Shown here: positions 38,501-51,491 of the stretch, in pieces
Numbering within the stretch: the first letter of the stretch is position 1
Layout: each line of letters opens with the position of its first letter
NCBI GenBank assembly: GCA_013398615.1
Contig: VZSR01002420.1
Location: 1,506,242 to 1,570,241 of the forward strand
Source: Brachypodius melanocephalos
Taxonomy: Eukaryota > Chordata > Aves > Passeriformes > Pycnonotidae
Direction of reading: 5' to 3'
Length of the DNA stretch: 64,000 nt
The notes under the pieces: model-generated
Database searches by the model: none
What the model was told of the DNA's origin: nothing
What the model saw: the letters and a program-made list of their open reading frames with translations, nothing else
Position numbers and translations under genes: made by a program

Positions 38501-39538
38501 GAGAGAACTTGATGACATCAGGGGTATTTACACTGACAGCAGCATCATGGAATTCACAGTATTTTTAAATTAAGGACATGGCTCAATAATTGCCAGTGCT
38601 GTGCACTTCCATATTCTAATTGAGATTTTACATTCTGACATAAACTATGAATCCCAAATATAGACAGCGTGATCTTTTCTTTGGAACTTACTACTCAAAT
38701 ACATCAATTATGGCAATTTAATTGGACATGCTTTTTAAAAAAAAATTAAAAATAGCTGTTTGAAAGGTTCAAGTTTAGTACTATCGATGGCAAATGATAA
38801 AACATGTCAAATTACTTGTGCTACCTTTAAGGAATGCAGTAATTTTCAAGAGCCAAACAGAATCTAAGTGATTACTTAGCTTACCTACTAATATGCTGCA
38901 TATAGCTGTCTGATGATTTACTCTCTCATTATTCCAATAATGGAATCAGCTAATAAAACACGAATGAAAAGCTCAAATATTTTGAGGCAGTCACCAAAGT
39001 CCCATGGTGGCTTTTCCCACCAAAATAAAGGCTTGACTCCTCGCATGGCAGTGACAGCAGATATCACAAACTGAGAGAAAGCAGCTTCTAATTGGTTTAA
39101 TGTGGCCAGCCCCAAACCCTCAGCATTTTAGCTCCTTCCCCCTGTCTTTTTTTTAAGGTTTTCCATGCAAGTAACTTGGGGAACATAAAAAGAACAGCAG
39201 AGGCAGGGCACACTTGATACCACCCCACAAGATGAAGAGATCTGCTTGCTGGAGCAATGCACTTGTTTAAACTCAGAGAGGTGGGGGAGAGAGGCCAGCA
39301 ATGAAGGATGTGTACCAATTACTGTTTCCACACAGAATCCCAAGGAGAGCAATAGTGCAAGAATCCCATTCATTTTGCTGGGATTCATTTATTTCCGAAT
39401 GTTAAAAGTTACTGCAGCACATAACATAGGCACAGTAATATCATCACTAGGGTACACTGGCCATTGTCGTTTGGATCATTGTGAAAGAATTTTTTATTAC
39501 CAAAAAACCCCAAACCAGAAACAACAAAAACACCAAAA

Positions 39539-39612
39539 ACTAAAAAAAAAAAACAAAAAAAAACAAAAAAAAAAAACAAAAAAAAACACCCAAAAAAAAC
39601 CAACAAAAAAAC
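39539..39612. repeat. A-rich (CAAAA)n-like simple repeat
   Basis: Roughly 75 bases of A runs broken by single C residues. It explains the Lys-rich frame on + and the Phe-rich frame on -. Confidence 0.95.
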
Positions 39613-40489
39613 TCCCAAGCCTGTAAAGTGGGTGGAAGGACACCAGTATTTAAAGAGATGTGTTGTATAGTATCTGCCACTGAAACCTTTGAAACAGGAA
39701 AATCATATACTCTTTAAATTAAGATATGAATGCTGTTATAAAGTTTCAACATGGAATTAATGGGCTGGGGGAGGAAAACATTGTGGCAAAGCACTGACAC
39801 AGCAAAATACTGGAAAAATTTAAAGTGTACAAGCAGATCTACTGAACACAGAGGAGCAAGATTTGAAGGTATAAACGTGACCATGTTTCAATATTCTTCT
39901 CTTTATGTGTTAAGGCATCTCCTAACTGTCTTTACAAAAAAATCTGAATAAAGTTTCAGAGAACCCTTTTAAATTTCTTATGAATTTAAAATCCTCTCCT
40001 ACCTTAAACTGAGACCTAGAAAATTAAATCTAGTGAAAAAAAATCAAGATTTGTTCTAATTTTTACATTTATATTTGGTGATTTGTGTTATGCCTTATTT
40101 CATAAAACACATAACTAAAGATCTTTCTGGCAAGCAATGGCCCAGAACTGGGCATGAAGTGGTCTTGAAAAGGTCACCCACACCAGTATTTCTCAATCTC
40201 TTTAAATCTAAAGCTCCCCTGAGCCTTTCTGAAAAAACCTGAATGGCTGTTTTGAGCAGTGTCACCATAATTCATCTCTGCCCTGCTCCAAATCTGTTCT
40301 AACTTCAAACATCTGTAAATTTCCCCCCAGTTTGCATCTCTACAGCTTGCTGCTTGTTTTCATTCAGATAACATTTCTTGCCACTGCTTATGACATCCTA
40401 TGGTCCACTGATTGAGATACACAGATTTAGTCCATCTTACTGCTTAATATGTGACCAGCCATATCTGACAGGCAGCTGCTTTTACATTT

Positions 40490-40625
40490 CCCCAGTGGCA
40501 GAGATGCCACAATCTCTCCAGGCAAACTATCCTAGAGGTATAAATACCTCAGCTTGGGAAAGATTTTCCTAATACTAACTTAAACCTTACAGCCTGTTAC
40601 ATTTTGTCCTAATTACAATGATTTT
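40490..40625 (-). mobile_element. Old CR1/L3-like remnant
   Basis: The string GGGAAAGATTTTCCTAATAC, TAACTTAAACCTTACAGCC and TTTTGTCCTAATTAC resembles the reverse complement of an older CR1/L3 3' region (GGAAAAGTTTTTCCTAATATC ... AACCTAAACC). The copy is short and diverged; the limits are rough. Confidence 0.4.
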
Positions 40626-40639
40626 ATGATTATTTACTA

Positions 40640-40925
40640 TGATCTCCATTCTCCTGAAAACTATGCTAAGGCATATGGAAAAGGAAGTGGTTGGTGACAG
40701 CCAATGTGGCTTCACCAGGGGCAAATCATGCCTGACACACTTGGTGGCTTTTTGTGGTGGGGCCCCAGCACTGGAGGACAGGGGCAGAGCAGACTCACGC
40801 CAAGCATTTGACACTGTCACATGTGACACCCTTGCCTCTAAACTGGAGAGACATGGATATGATGGATGGACTTCAGCAAGTTTCCCATGGAACTGGAGGT
40901 ACACAGATTGACACCAAGCAAGAAG
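40640..40925 (+). mobile_element. CR1 LINE fragment from the reverse-transcriptase ORF
   Basis: An internal CR1 piece rather than a 3' end. It carries GGAAAAGGAAGTGGTTGGTG, GGCTTCACCAGGGGCAAATC, GCATTTGACACTGTCACATG and CTCTAAACTGGAGAGACATG. In the reading frame this gives the RT-region peptides GDSQCGFTRGKSCLTHLVAF and AFDTVTCDTLASKLERHG, with a short internal deletion relative to the usual ORF2. It is dead and truncated at both ends. Confidence 0.75.
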
Positions 40926-43303
40926 AGGAGCAATAAACATTGGCAAGCAAAAAGAAATGTTCATTTAAAACATCAATATTCAATAAGAATAAATGCCAAA
41001 TTCTAAAAGTCTATATATCTATCTACTGCTTCTTTCCTAGCCACAAGGCCTGTCAGAGAAGAAAATTAGATTGTTTTGACATAATTTGGTCTCGAAAAAT
41101 CTGTGTTGGCTGTTACAATTGGCATATACAATTTGAGATGTCAAAAGATTTATATCATTGGAAAGGTAGGGCAAATAATTGAAGCTCTGATGGGCCTAAC
41201 AAGACTGTCATAGTAAAGAAATCACTCAAAGGAACTTCGTTCAGCAGAGCTTAACCGTCAAAACTGCAGCTAATACTCAGCCAACTCGCTAAAAGAGAAT
41301 GACTTCTACTCTCAGTTTATGCACTCTGTATAGAGGAAAGCATGAACCAAATGTATGTAACACAATATAAATCTCAGAGGAAAAGAAATTCCCTTCCTTC
41401 TGACATTGCTCTTCCCGTGTAGCAAACTTGGTGACTGCCAGTACATTTTAATCCAAATATGCGCACACACAAAATTACAGATACATCTTGCTCCCCCAGC
41501 GACTTTATAACATGTTGCTAGGTAACAGTGCATACAAGTCAGGTTTCAAGACCTTTAGTAAGTCACCATAAAATAACTGCATAGGCTTTTTGCATGAATA
41601 ATGTACATTTGTATCCTTTCTCTGATGCCAACAGAGCAGACACTGAAAACATGACCGTCTGCCAAACTGCGAACAGCTTCCCATCAACTGCTGCATGAAA
41701 AGCCACACACCAAATTGTTGCATGTTCTCTCAGTTTTCAGGCTTTCCCCCCATCTCCTGCACTCTGCTCTCATTCTTGCTACATGCAGCCATCACGAGCA
41801 CCACCCTCCCCAGGCCAGCCCTGCTGATGTGCAGAGCCTCTTCGTGCACAGCAACCCGAATTTAAGATCGACATTGGAACAACAGCATGTGTGGGACAGC
41901 TGTTGGACAGTGTAAGACTGATTCCATATCGAGTCTGAATTTGAAACTCAAGTAAAGAAATGTACAAGCAAATCCAAACAGACTCATCCTGCCTGCGTTT
42001 TGTCAGTCAGAGTAATAATTTATATTGACAGATTATTTAATATTTTTTTCAGGGGGAGGTCCTGTGGCTTCTTCCAACCGACACAGCAAACCATTTGTGC
42101 CAGCCCAGTTCACCTCCTGCTTGCCCTCAGCTGTTTTCTCTTTTCCTGGCTGGCTCCATAAAGCTTCAGTCTTGATTTCTTGTATTAACCCATTCTACTC
42201 AATTCCTCACTGAACTGAGATCCTGGAGATATAAAGATCTGAGAGGATGAGGAGAGAAAGATTTTCCTAAACAAATGGCTATGGTTTCATCAAGGCTGGG
42301 CATTAAGACAGAGCTAATTCCTTAGTTTATCTGACAATAAAATTTGCTCAAATACAACTTACTTGCCATTTAAAGGAGAAAGCTGACTAATAATTTTCTG
42401 TTGTAAAGATTATCTTCTACCTCCAAAGCCTAAAACTTCCCATAGGGACCAAGATCTCTTTGTGAAACAGAAGCTCCTTGAGTGACATTTTTCCTGACTT
42501 CATTCTCTTCAAAAATTCAAGGCAAATTTTGAAAACATTTGGCATAGAACACCTCCCCAGCATATCAACTGTTCCAAAGTATTCAGTCAAATCAATAAAA
42601 GAGCATATAAAATATAACAGATCCACCCTAAACACATCCTACACTTCAGTTTCACACATGAATATCATTCTTACAGCAATAATCTGACAGTGAAAAAACA
42701 GTAAACATATGTTTGGCATTAGATATGGATTTAAATTAAAATAATAATAATTTTAAAAAGCTTACACATGAATCTCTAGGACTACTCTTCTTTTAAAAGT
42801 GTTAGCAACAAGACCCAAATGCAGTAACACTCACACTTCACGTGCACTTACTATACAGTCCTCAAATACTACTTGGAAAGGAAGGCAACCAGTACTTTAT
42901 CGATTCTTTTTAACAGGTGGGTAGAGGCAGAGAACTTAAGAACTGAATTTTTGAACATGGTGGGCACGTGGGTGACCCTCAGTGATTTCAAACTAGAACT
43001 ACAGGTACTCAGCATGCCTGGAAATTGCATCACAAGAGATTTGCCAAGGTAAATACTAATGAACGTGAAAGCCTGGATAAACAGCTCTCACTCCTAATCC
43101 CAGCAATTAAACAGCAAAAGCCCTCTCTCCTCGCACTGTTTCCCCTCTGCCCTCCACTATACACCTCTACTATCAAAAGAAACAAAAAAATTATATGTTA
43201 AGAAGCTACAATGTTTTGCTCCTAGCAATTCTTTGCCTTAGCAAAACCAAGACAAAGTGTCTCCTAGCCCATAAAGGAGCAACCAATGCTGCTGCTCAAT
43301 TAC

Positions 43304-43787
43304 CTGACAGCTTCATTAGAAAATCTGATGCCATCTTGACAGAGATGTCTTGGCTGAATAGTGCTGATGCTGTATTGGCTACGAAGTCAGAGGAGTCTTT
43401 CAGCTTTGTGTTGTTTGGGGCTCTGTCAGCAGTGCTAAGAGCAAAAGGTGCAGCTGAGGTGCCAGTGTCATCTTTGGGCTCTTCTTTCACCAGCAAAGGT
43501 GGAACCCCCCCACCAGGCTGCCCCACCACATCGGGTGTTTTGGATACAGATGCTGATCCTGTGAGGTCAGGGCCTGCTCCTTCCCTCTGTGGTCCTGGGC
43601 AGGAGTCACTGTTTAGCTGTGGTGACCCCTTCACCTCAGTTTCTGGCATTTCCTCCTTCACTTTAGACTCTGTCCTGAGGAAATGTTGATGGCAGCGCAT
43701 GTGGAGTTTCAGGCTGAAGTGGCGGGAGGAGGTAAAAGGGCATAACTGGCATTGGAAGGTCTCACCCCTGTCTTGGTGCTGATGAAC
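43304..43787 (-). CDS. ZNF827: ZNF827 exon 4: end of finger 2, finger 3, SUMO-type linker, repeat motif 1
   Basis: This 484-nt exon has acceptor GAACCAG (43788-43794) and donor CTGTCAG/GTAATT. It enters in phase 0 at Val-His, completing finger 2, and leaves in phase 1. Finger 3 is FQCQLCPFTSSRHF followed by LKLHMRCH. A long hydrophilic linker follows with two sumoylation-type motifs, SKVKEEMPE and LLVKEEPKDD (psi-K-x-E). The exon ends SQDISVKMASDFLMKLS, the first of three near-identical motifs encoded at the ends of exons 4, 5 and 6. The middle of the linker (Gly/Pro/Ser-rich, GQPGGG) diverges from human as expected for a disordered region. A 164-codon open frame on the opposite strand over this exon is a shadow. 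Confidence 0.97.
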
Positions 43788-46700
43788 CTGGTTCAAGAGG
43801 TGAAAGATAAAAGCACGTATTAAGCCAAGCAGATTAATAGAATTGCAGAAATCTCAACTCTGCGTTTCTCACACTGTTTGAAAAAAAAGAAAAGAAAGCC
43901 CAAAATAAAATACTAACTAATGAGTGAACTCTTCATTCTGAGCACTTGGAAAGTGGTCAGACCCCAAGAACAGTAGGATTCTTTCACACAAGTCAAAGAA
44001 CGTAAACATCAGACTCAAGTGAAAACAAAACAAAACAAAAAAATCAGGAACATCTGTTTCTGCGCCTTGGAAATGATGAAATCTGCTTTGGATCAAACAG
44101 TCCTTACAATCAGATCCTGATGACCTGTCAATGTATAAAGACATTCAAGCTATAACTAATAGCTTTCTTGATTAAAAAACAAACATCACTCTGTGCAACC
44201 TAACTAATAGAAATTGTTCCGAGCAACCCAGCAAAAATAAAAAACCCAACCAGCACAGCAATGTCCATCATTGATTTATGTATCATTAGAGTAAAAACAC
44301 AGCACCTGGCAATACCAAGGAGCTATTGAAACAGTTTGCTGCAAATTAATTTTACCAGAAAATAAACAGCTCTTTTATGATACAACAGAAACATGAGAGA
44401 TGGTGTCTGCCATTTATTCTAGTTTATCAGTCAATTAAGGCTCACAGTTAATCTTACTGTCCTCATATGTTGACTACAGGCTCTTTGTCATAGAGCCTGC
44501 ATGCTCCAGTGTGAATACAATCCCTGCTATCCTCAGGCTTGATCCCGATTACCTTCTAGAGGGAACTCCATCCATCCCTGTGTAATGGCTCACGCATTAT
44601 ATGAACAGACACACTCATTAAACTATATAAGCTACATACATATAATTACACAATTTCTTGCTTCATACAGTACTCATTAAAGAGAAGGAACAACTGAGCC
44701 CAGCATAATAGCGGCAGGGCTGTTGAAAAATCTTTTCGCCATGGCTTCACAAATAAATTTTAAATTCTGACAGCAGCACTCCAGGCTACTCCCTGCAAAA
44801 AGGCTGGCAGATACATATATTTGTTCCTTACTAATGGATGAACATGTGATCAGGGCACACTGGCACCAGCTGAGCTCCACGCATTCGCTTTCACTTGTGA
44901 CTCAAGTTGGTTGGAAACATTTCAGTGAGACAGATTTTTGTTGGAAAATGGCAATTTGTTGAATGCAAAATATTTCACCTGAAACATGGAGAGGTTTGAT
45001 GAACTCTTGGCAAACAAGGTGTGATTCCCCTATCCTACTGAGTGGCACTCTTCTTCCCCCTGCTCCCTGAGCTTGGCTCAGAAGCAGCCAGCTGTGCCAG
45101 GGATTTGAAGGCTTGCAGCCTGGGAGTCCAAAAGCCCTGAGGGCTGCAGATCTACACGAGGCAGCTTGGAAAACGTAGGCTTCGAAAGCCTAGCTTTAGC
45201 TAAGGCTTTCAGCAGTTTCTGCTGTCTTGCAGAGCTGAGATCTAGATCCCAAGAGTCCTGGTGCAGACACTGCAGAGCTGTGGAGTAACAGCAGCATTTC
45301 CCAAGCAAGGCTCTGTCAGAATTCAGGCTGGAGTTCCACATGGTTGTACACTTGGCCTGATTAATTTCCTAATATTGTAATAGGAACTTGGTCACAAGCT
45401 CAGATCCACGATTTCCAGCTCTACACAAGCTCTCAGCTCAGGTCTGCTAAAATGTGAAGCTGGGGGATGTCCCTCTTTTTGTACTTTTTGCATTCAGTGA
45501 AGACACATTTCACCAGTGCTGTGTAACTCTTCATTCAGTGGTTCTTTGGTAGCTTTGGAGGTGCTAGACAGACAGCAAGAGAGAATTTCTCTTGGCCAGA
45601 ATGACATTCTCAATACTGTCTAGGCATGACATTTACAGACAAAGCAATTCTGGAATTTAATAATTGCACCTGATGACGACATTTAAAAAAAAAATTAATG
45701 CTAACCTAACACAGATTTAAGACAACCTTGCAGAAGAATAGCAGCACAATAAATTCTAAATATGAGCGGGTTCCAATGAAAATGCCAACCAGACTGCTTG
45801 TCTACACTACAGGAAGCAGGATGGTCTGTGAGTACAGCAGCGTGTGAGCACTCTTCACAGAGAACACCAAGATGTACTCAGGGCAGCAAGCACCCTCACC
45901 ATGGCAACTTTATCTCTCACACCCACAGATTCTGTGTGCCAGGGTTTCTCTCCAGGATCCCCTTCAATCAGCATTTCCCTGCCTATGTGTTTAAGCACGT
46001 CTTCCAGAGGTCCTTATCACAACCATCAATACGAATCCTTCAGAAGGCTGTCACAGCTGCAGGCAGGTGACAGAGCCTGTGTGGGAGCCCATCTTCTCTC
46101 CTCAGGGGTAAGGCATGCCACCCCTGCAATGTCTTTTGAGAATGGATGAAAACAGGAGCCACTGATTCATTTGATTTGATTTTTTTTTTCTCCTGCCCAA
46201 AGACAGTAACTTCATCACCGATGGATTTTTCATAAAATAAGGAACATTTCTAACTCACAGCCAAGAAATGACAGAGTTCAAACTCAAATGTTTTGAGTAT
46301 TGAAAGAAAAAAAATTTAGACCTAGAAAAAGAAAAAATGAAAAAAATCATTGAGCCAAAGATTCAGCCCCTCAATATCCAGAGTCCATTCCCATCAGAAG
46401 ATTTTAACTTTTATTTTATTTTCAAAAAAGCTAAAATCCCTCTAAAGGAAAAAACCCCTGTCCCTTATTTTCTCATTCAACAGCAGCTAAAAGAGCCAAG
46501 AATTGCCATTCCTTGCCATTTGGGGGTAAAAGTCAAGGCAGCAACTACTTGCTGCAGAATAAAAAACAAGAAACCCCGTAGAGTTACACAGAAAGCCACA
46601 GGGGAGATTTAGGCCACGCAATATTACAGTCCAAAGAGCTGCCTGCTCCCTCCATGAGGCAGAGAATGGCTCTTACACTGTGCTAATGCTACCCAAACTA

Positions 46701-47639
46701 TCAGATGTCTTCTTTAGGCTCCAACAGGCTCTTCCTGCAAGAACCACAGGCAGGAGGAGACAAGAGTGCAGCTGGCAGGTTTTCCCCAAAGTGCCAGTCT
46801 GAGCCCAGCTGCTGCCAGATTTGAATCTCCCTGAATTACACTGCAACAAACCACAGTGCACAACCTGCTCATACACAATGCTTCTTTCAAAATCCCATAA
46901 AACTACTGTTTGACTTATGCCAGAACCACTTAAGGGCTTCTGGCTTCAGAGTTTATTTCCTTTAACCAGGGATGTTCTCCTTGACTGGGCAAAGGACTTG
47001 TATCAGCTTTATTCTAACCCTACAGCCTGTCCAGCCTCAAATGATATTTTGTGGTTCTGCAGTTTTTTCAGTATGTGCTTGCTATGACACATGCAGTAAT
47101 TTTCAATAGAATTATAGTGTCCTTACAAACTTTAGGCCTTGTTTGAGGACTTGGGTACAAGTTACGTATTGGTCAAAATTTTTATTTCTCTCAGTTTTTC
47201 TTGCTGCCTCCTCATTCTCACATTACAAGAAAGAAAAAAAGAGGCCATTCAGTTCATCTTCTCTATCAAGCATTATTCTGATCACACCTCTCTCACCCTC
47301 CTGGCAGTCCCATTCTTTTCAGCTTCTTTCTTCAAAGGCAGTCCTTTCTTGCCATCCCACTAATAATTTTCACTTCCAGCTTTTGAAATCCCTGGTATTT
47401 CTCGTATGTCTTTTCTGATGCAGTGACCAGAAGTGGCAGCATACCATATGCTAATAGTAACATTGTTACATTTTCAGTGTTATTTCTGTTTTATTCTCCA
47501 GACACTCAAATATGTAATGTGCTTTTTAACCACTGCTGTGCATGCCAAGAAAAGGTTTTCATTGAACTGTCTACAACAATATCCAGATATTTTTCCTGAG
47601 CAGTTACAGTTCATTATATCCGACAGCCAGGTGCATTAT

Positions 47640-48360
47640 TAGACTCTGGTTTCCAAGGTACAGTACCTTCTATTTGTCAACAATAACTTCATTTGCCCCT
47701 TGTTTATCAGGCAGCCAGCCTCCTTTTGTTCCCTTTCAAGCTTTGCCTTTTTTAATCTCGATTCGTGCACATAAGGTTGTACCATCTATAATTCTCTTAC
47801 CCACAGTCATCACTCTGTGTAGATCACATTTGCTAAAATATGCACAATTCCACTTTTAGTAATGGAACACCCCTCTGTTAGCCTTTTGTCATGCTTAAAA
47901 TTGCTAATTCCTTCCTACCCTTTGTTTTACTGTCTCTTGGTGAATTTCTAATTTGCCATAGTACATCACATTGCTTAATTTATTTGGCAGCTTCTCTGTG
48001 AGAAGCTTTGCCAAAGGCTTTTTTTATAGACCAAATAAATTTCAACTGATTTTAAAGTCTGTGATTTTCCTGACATGCTCAAAACATCTTAGTGGAGGAA
48101 CACATGATTTTCTTTTACAGAAACCACATGTCCCTATCCTATCACATCATTTGTATCAATGTGCTGGTTTTTTCTAGTTTCTTTCTTTTTTTTTTTTTCC
48201 CCTGTGGGCATTATAATTTTTCTGGTATCATAAGCTACTTCTTACGTCATCTTTTCATACATAAAAGCAGCATTCCTGCTGATTTACCAGCCATACAGAT
48301 GTGCCACAGTTACAAATACATGTGATCCCACCCAACAAGGTAAAACAGGAGTAGGGGTGA
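47640..48360 (-). mobile_element. Old CR1/L3-like LINE remnant
   Basis: Ordered, diverged matches to the reverse complement of an older CR1/L3 ORF2 region: CCTTCCTACCCTTTGTTTTA, GCTTTGCCAAAGGCTTTTTT, TTTTCTTTTACAGAAACCAC and TGGGCATTATAATTTT. The signal may continue on both sides. There is no coding capacity. Confidence 0.45.
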
Positions 48361-48960
48361 GGAAAAGGGTGACCCAGGCACATCCTGCAATTTTGTGGTA
48401 CTGCTGAGGTTGATCTTTTCTCTTCCCCTTCCCTACAGCTGGGTAATGCTTTGTGCAGACTCTCCTTTCTGGTTATGAGACACAGGCATTCACGTTTCTT
48501 TTGTGGGATTATTTTAAAAACGGAATACATTTTCCATTTTAAACGTCTATCATGTGCCCTCTGCTTTTTCATTTCATGCTCTTTTCCAACAAATTCTCTC
48601 ATTTTTAAAATACTGCAGTTTCAAAAGTTAAATGCTATGGTGCCAGTTTTCATCTGATCCTTCCCCTCAAGACACATATGTTATTTATATAGTATTTTCT
48701 TTTTTAAAGTATTTCCTTGCTTTGCTTGAAAACAAGGGGGGAAAAGGGCCTCTCTGCAGTGCTGGACTGGATTAGGTGTTAAAAATAATGTTTTGAAAAG
48801 ATCTAAGATCCTGTCTTATCCTTGTCTCATATGCAAAAAGTGAGATAAAAAGGGAGATACTTGAAATAATTTGTGGTACCTGTCTGAGACGCTGGGCACA
48901 GATTTTATGTGTTGAAAAGCTGTGCAAGTTTGCACTAGCTTCCCTCAGATGATGCGGAAG

Positions 48961-48975
48961 TCATAGAATCACAGG
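48961..48975 (-). repeat. Possible CR1 terminal octamer remnant
   Basis: TCATAGAATCACAG matches the reverse-complemented tail of avian CR1 elements. The sequence after it departs quickly from CR1, so this may be only the end of a very short or degraded copy. Confidence 0.35.
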
Positions 48976-51391
48976 CGCCCCCCAGGGTTCTTAAAGTTTA
49001 ACTTAAAAATAAACAAAACCCCCTCTTGTAAAACACAGTCAACCTCCCTCTCCCAAGAAGTTGAAGATGCTTTGAAAAAAACTGGTCCCATACTTCACCA
49101 AAATGGATTAGGAAAGCTTATTCAGTTGTCTGACACTAGCTGAGGAAGAAAGAGAGAAAAGCAAATCACCAAGGGGCACCTCGCACCTCGCCCCATTCCT
49201 CAGGACCTTTCCTGATTCCCACTATCATATAATTAATAGGCTCCCTAACTGCAAGGCTGATTATAACCCTCTTTGTATTAGACAAGAAGATTAATCTAGA
49301 TATCACTGACATGGTTGCTCTTCATAAGCAGGAAAATCCTGTGGCTGAGCATCACATGACCTGCCTACCACTGCATTGAACCTTGCTGTTAAGCTTCATC
49401 TTCCCATTTTCTATCAAACCCTCATGTTTCAGCACATGATCACCATGCCAAACTTCTTTTCCACTGCTACAACAGATAGTTCACCCATTTTTGTCTCATG
49501 CCTATATAGCAGTACAAGGAACATTTATAGATATTGTTTTTGGCCATATGCTCCTCTTCCTCACTCCCCTGTCCAAGTGCTCAGCTAATATCCTGTTGCT
49601 TTCTTGGAACATATCTGTATGATCTCACAGCCTATCTGTCCACCAATTGCTGGGGAGGATATGTGCATGATCCAAAGGCACCAATTGGCCAAAGTCTGAC
49701 TGATGCTTGTGGTATTGCAAAAAGTAATCCCTACCAGGAAAATCAGAAAAGCCTGACTACCTCTTGCTGAACTACACCACAACTTTCTATTGCTTTCTGC
49801 AGAAGGAGTACATAGGGCACTGTCTCAAGAAGAAAACCTATTCCAACTGAACGTAGATTTTGATAAACAGAGAGAAGGACTCAAGCATAATACTTGCTGC
49901 CTGCTTGGACAAGACACCTCTCATTTCATTTTGTCCATTCATTTGTTCACCACCCATTCATTTTGTCCAGCTCCATTTTTCAGTTCAGTACTCTCAGCAT
50001 CCCTGGAAACCATGCCATGATACCAGAATCAGCTGCTGAGATGCTCCTCCCAGATTCCTGGGAATAAGAGCCCAGACCTGTGGTAATGCATGCACTGCAG
50101 TTTGCGTCCAAAATAAAAAACCTAATAAAATTCTGTACTGCATCTATTTTAGGATTTTTCTAAGGTGCCTATCACTGTGGAATCTAGACACAATATAACA
50201 ATAATAGTTAACACTCTGTGCCTTAAAAGGCAGGCTACTCAGCCCCCCTTGTTTGTTGTGTGGAAACTTTCCTTCTGTTTCCCTTCCTGCGCCTTTCACT
50301 TCCTCGCCTCCAGTTGTGAGCTGGCCCTGGCAAAGTGCCCTTAGTGGAAGAAAGCTTCATCCATGTGGTGGGTAGGACATGCAGATCTAAATATGGGTCA
50401 GGGCAGGAAATCATTCCAGCTCTCTATTAAGATTTTCTCCATAGCAGGGGATGGGACACCAAAAATGTTGGCAATGTTGTGTTCTGGGTCAATCAGACAT
50501 GGTATAATTATAATAAAATATATATATTATATAGTTATTGGTCATCAGCCTAAAGACACAGTAAGGAATGCCCATATGGACACACACAGACCACTCATGG
50601 AAATTAAATCTCCAAATAACCAGTTTCAATGGAGAATGCCTACAAGAACATAGGGAAAAATAAGACGGTTCAAGCTCATGGTTATGTTTCCTAGGAGGAA
50701 GCAAAGACAAAATAACCAGATTTTGAGGACTGCAGCTGAACAAAACACATTTTGCCTGTTATCCTTATCAATAGAGCAAAAAAATTTAAAAACCGAAGAG
50801 CAGCATGAAGGAAAAAATCTTTGTTTATTACAGCATCCTGGAATAAAAGTTGGCTTGTAATGAATGACAAACACCAACCCAGTACCTTAGTTCTGAGTGG
50901 CGTTTTTGGTTTTGAAAAATGTGTCCTCACCTGTAGCCACAGGTGACACATGGGGAGAAATGGGTGGAAAGGCAGAAGCAGTTCTACCTTCATGGGCTGC
51001 CTGCCAGGTAACTCCCAAAGGATACTAAGACAATAAGAAAACCAACACACCCAACTGGCATAACCAGAACACTGCATCCAAAGTAGCTCCCAGCTGTACT
51101 GTATCATTCCTGGTATGTATTCAGTCCATTTTGAATGCTGTTGGCTTATATCTGTGTCAGTTTTTATATCATCATATACACGTAGCTTTAAAGGCAGGAC
51201 TGCTTATAATGAGAAAAGTAATCTTTTTTTAAAATTATTTTTAATCTTATCAATTTACACTTCCACTAAAAAGAATTCAAATTATGTTTGACACTTTTGG
51301 ACACAAGACTAACATGCCTCTTCCTCATTCACCTGCTTCAGTTTTGACGTGATAGAAAATAATTCTATTAATGGCTTAGTCAGTTGAGAAA

Positions 51392-51491
51392 NNNNNNNNN
51401 NNNNNNNNNNNNNNNNNNNNNNNNNNNNNNNNNNNNNNNNNNNNNNNNNNNNNNNNNNNNNNNNNNNNNNNNNNNNNNNNNNNNNNNNNNN
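51392..51491. other. Assembly gap of 100 N
   Basis: Exactly 100 N, the usual placeholder for a gap of unknown size, inside intron 3. An open frame that reads through it is meaningless. Confidence 0.99.

Larger units (their letters stand above)
31633..43303 (-). other. ZNF827 intron 4
   Basis: An 11.7-kb intron with a CR1 3' end (34265-34730), a CR1 reverse-transcriptase-region fragment (40640-40925) next to an older opposite-strand remnant (40490-40625), A-rich simple sequence at 35491-35560 and 39539-39612, and a small CpG cluster at 32255-32335. The 36000-37800 region has several longish open frames on both strands but no family I can name. Confidence 0.85.

Noticed and set aside
39246..39626. 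126-codon plus frame with Lys/Gln-rich end and its Phe-rich antisense
   Set aside because: Driven by the A-rich simple repeat at 39539-39612.
43195..43689. 164-codon plus-strand frame over exon 4
   Set aside because: Antisense shadow of exon 4; the minus-strand reading matches ZNF827 and has splice sites.
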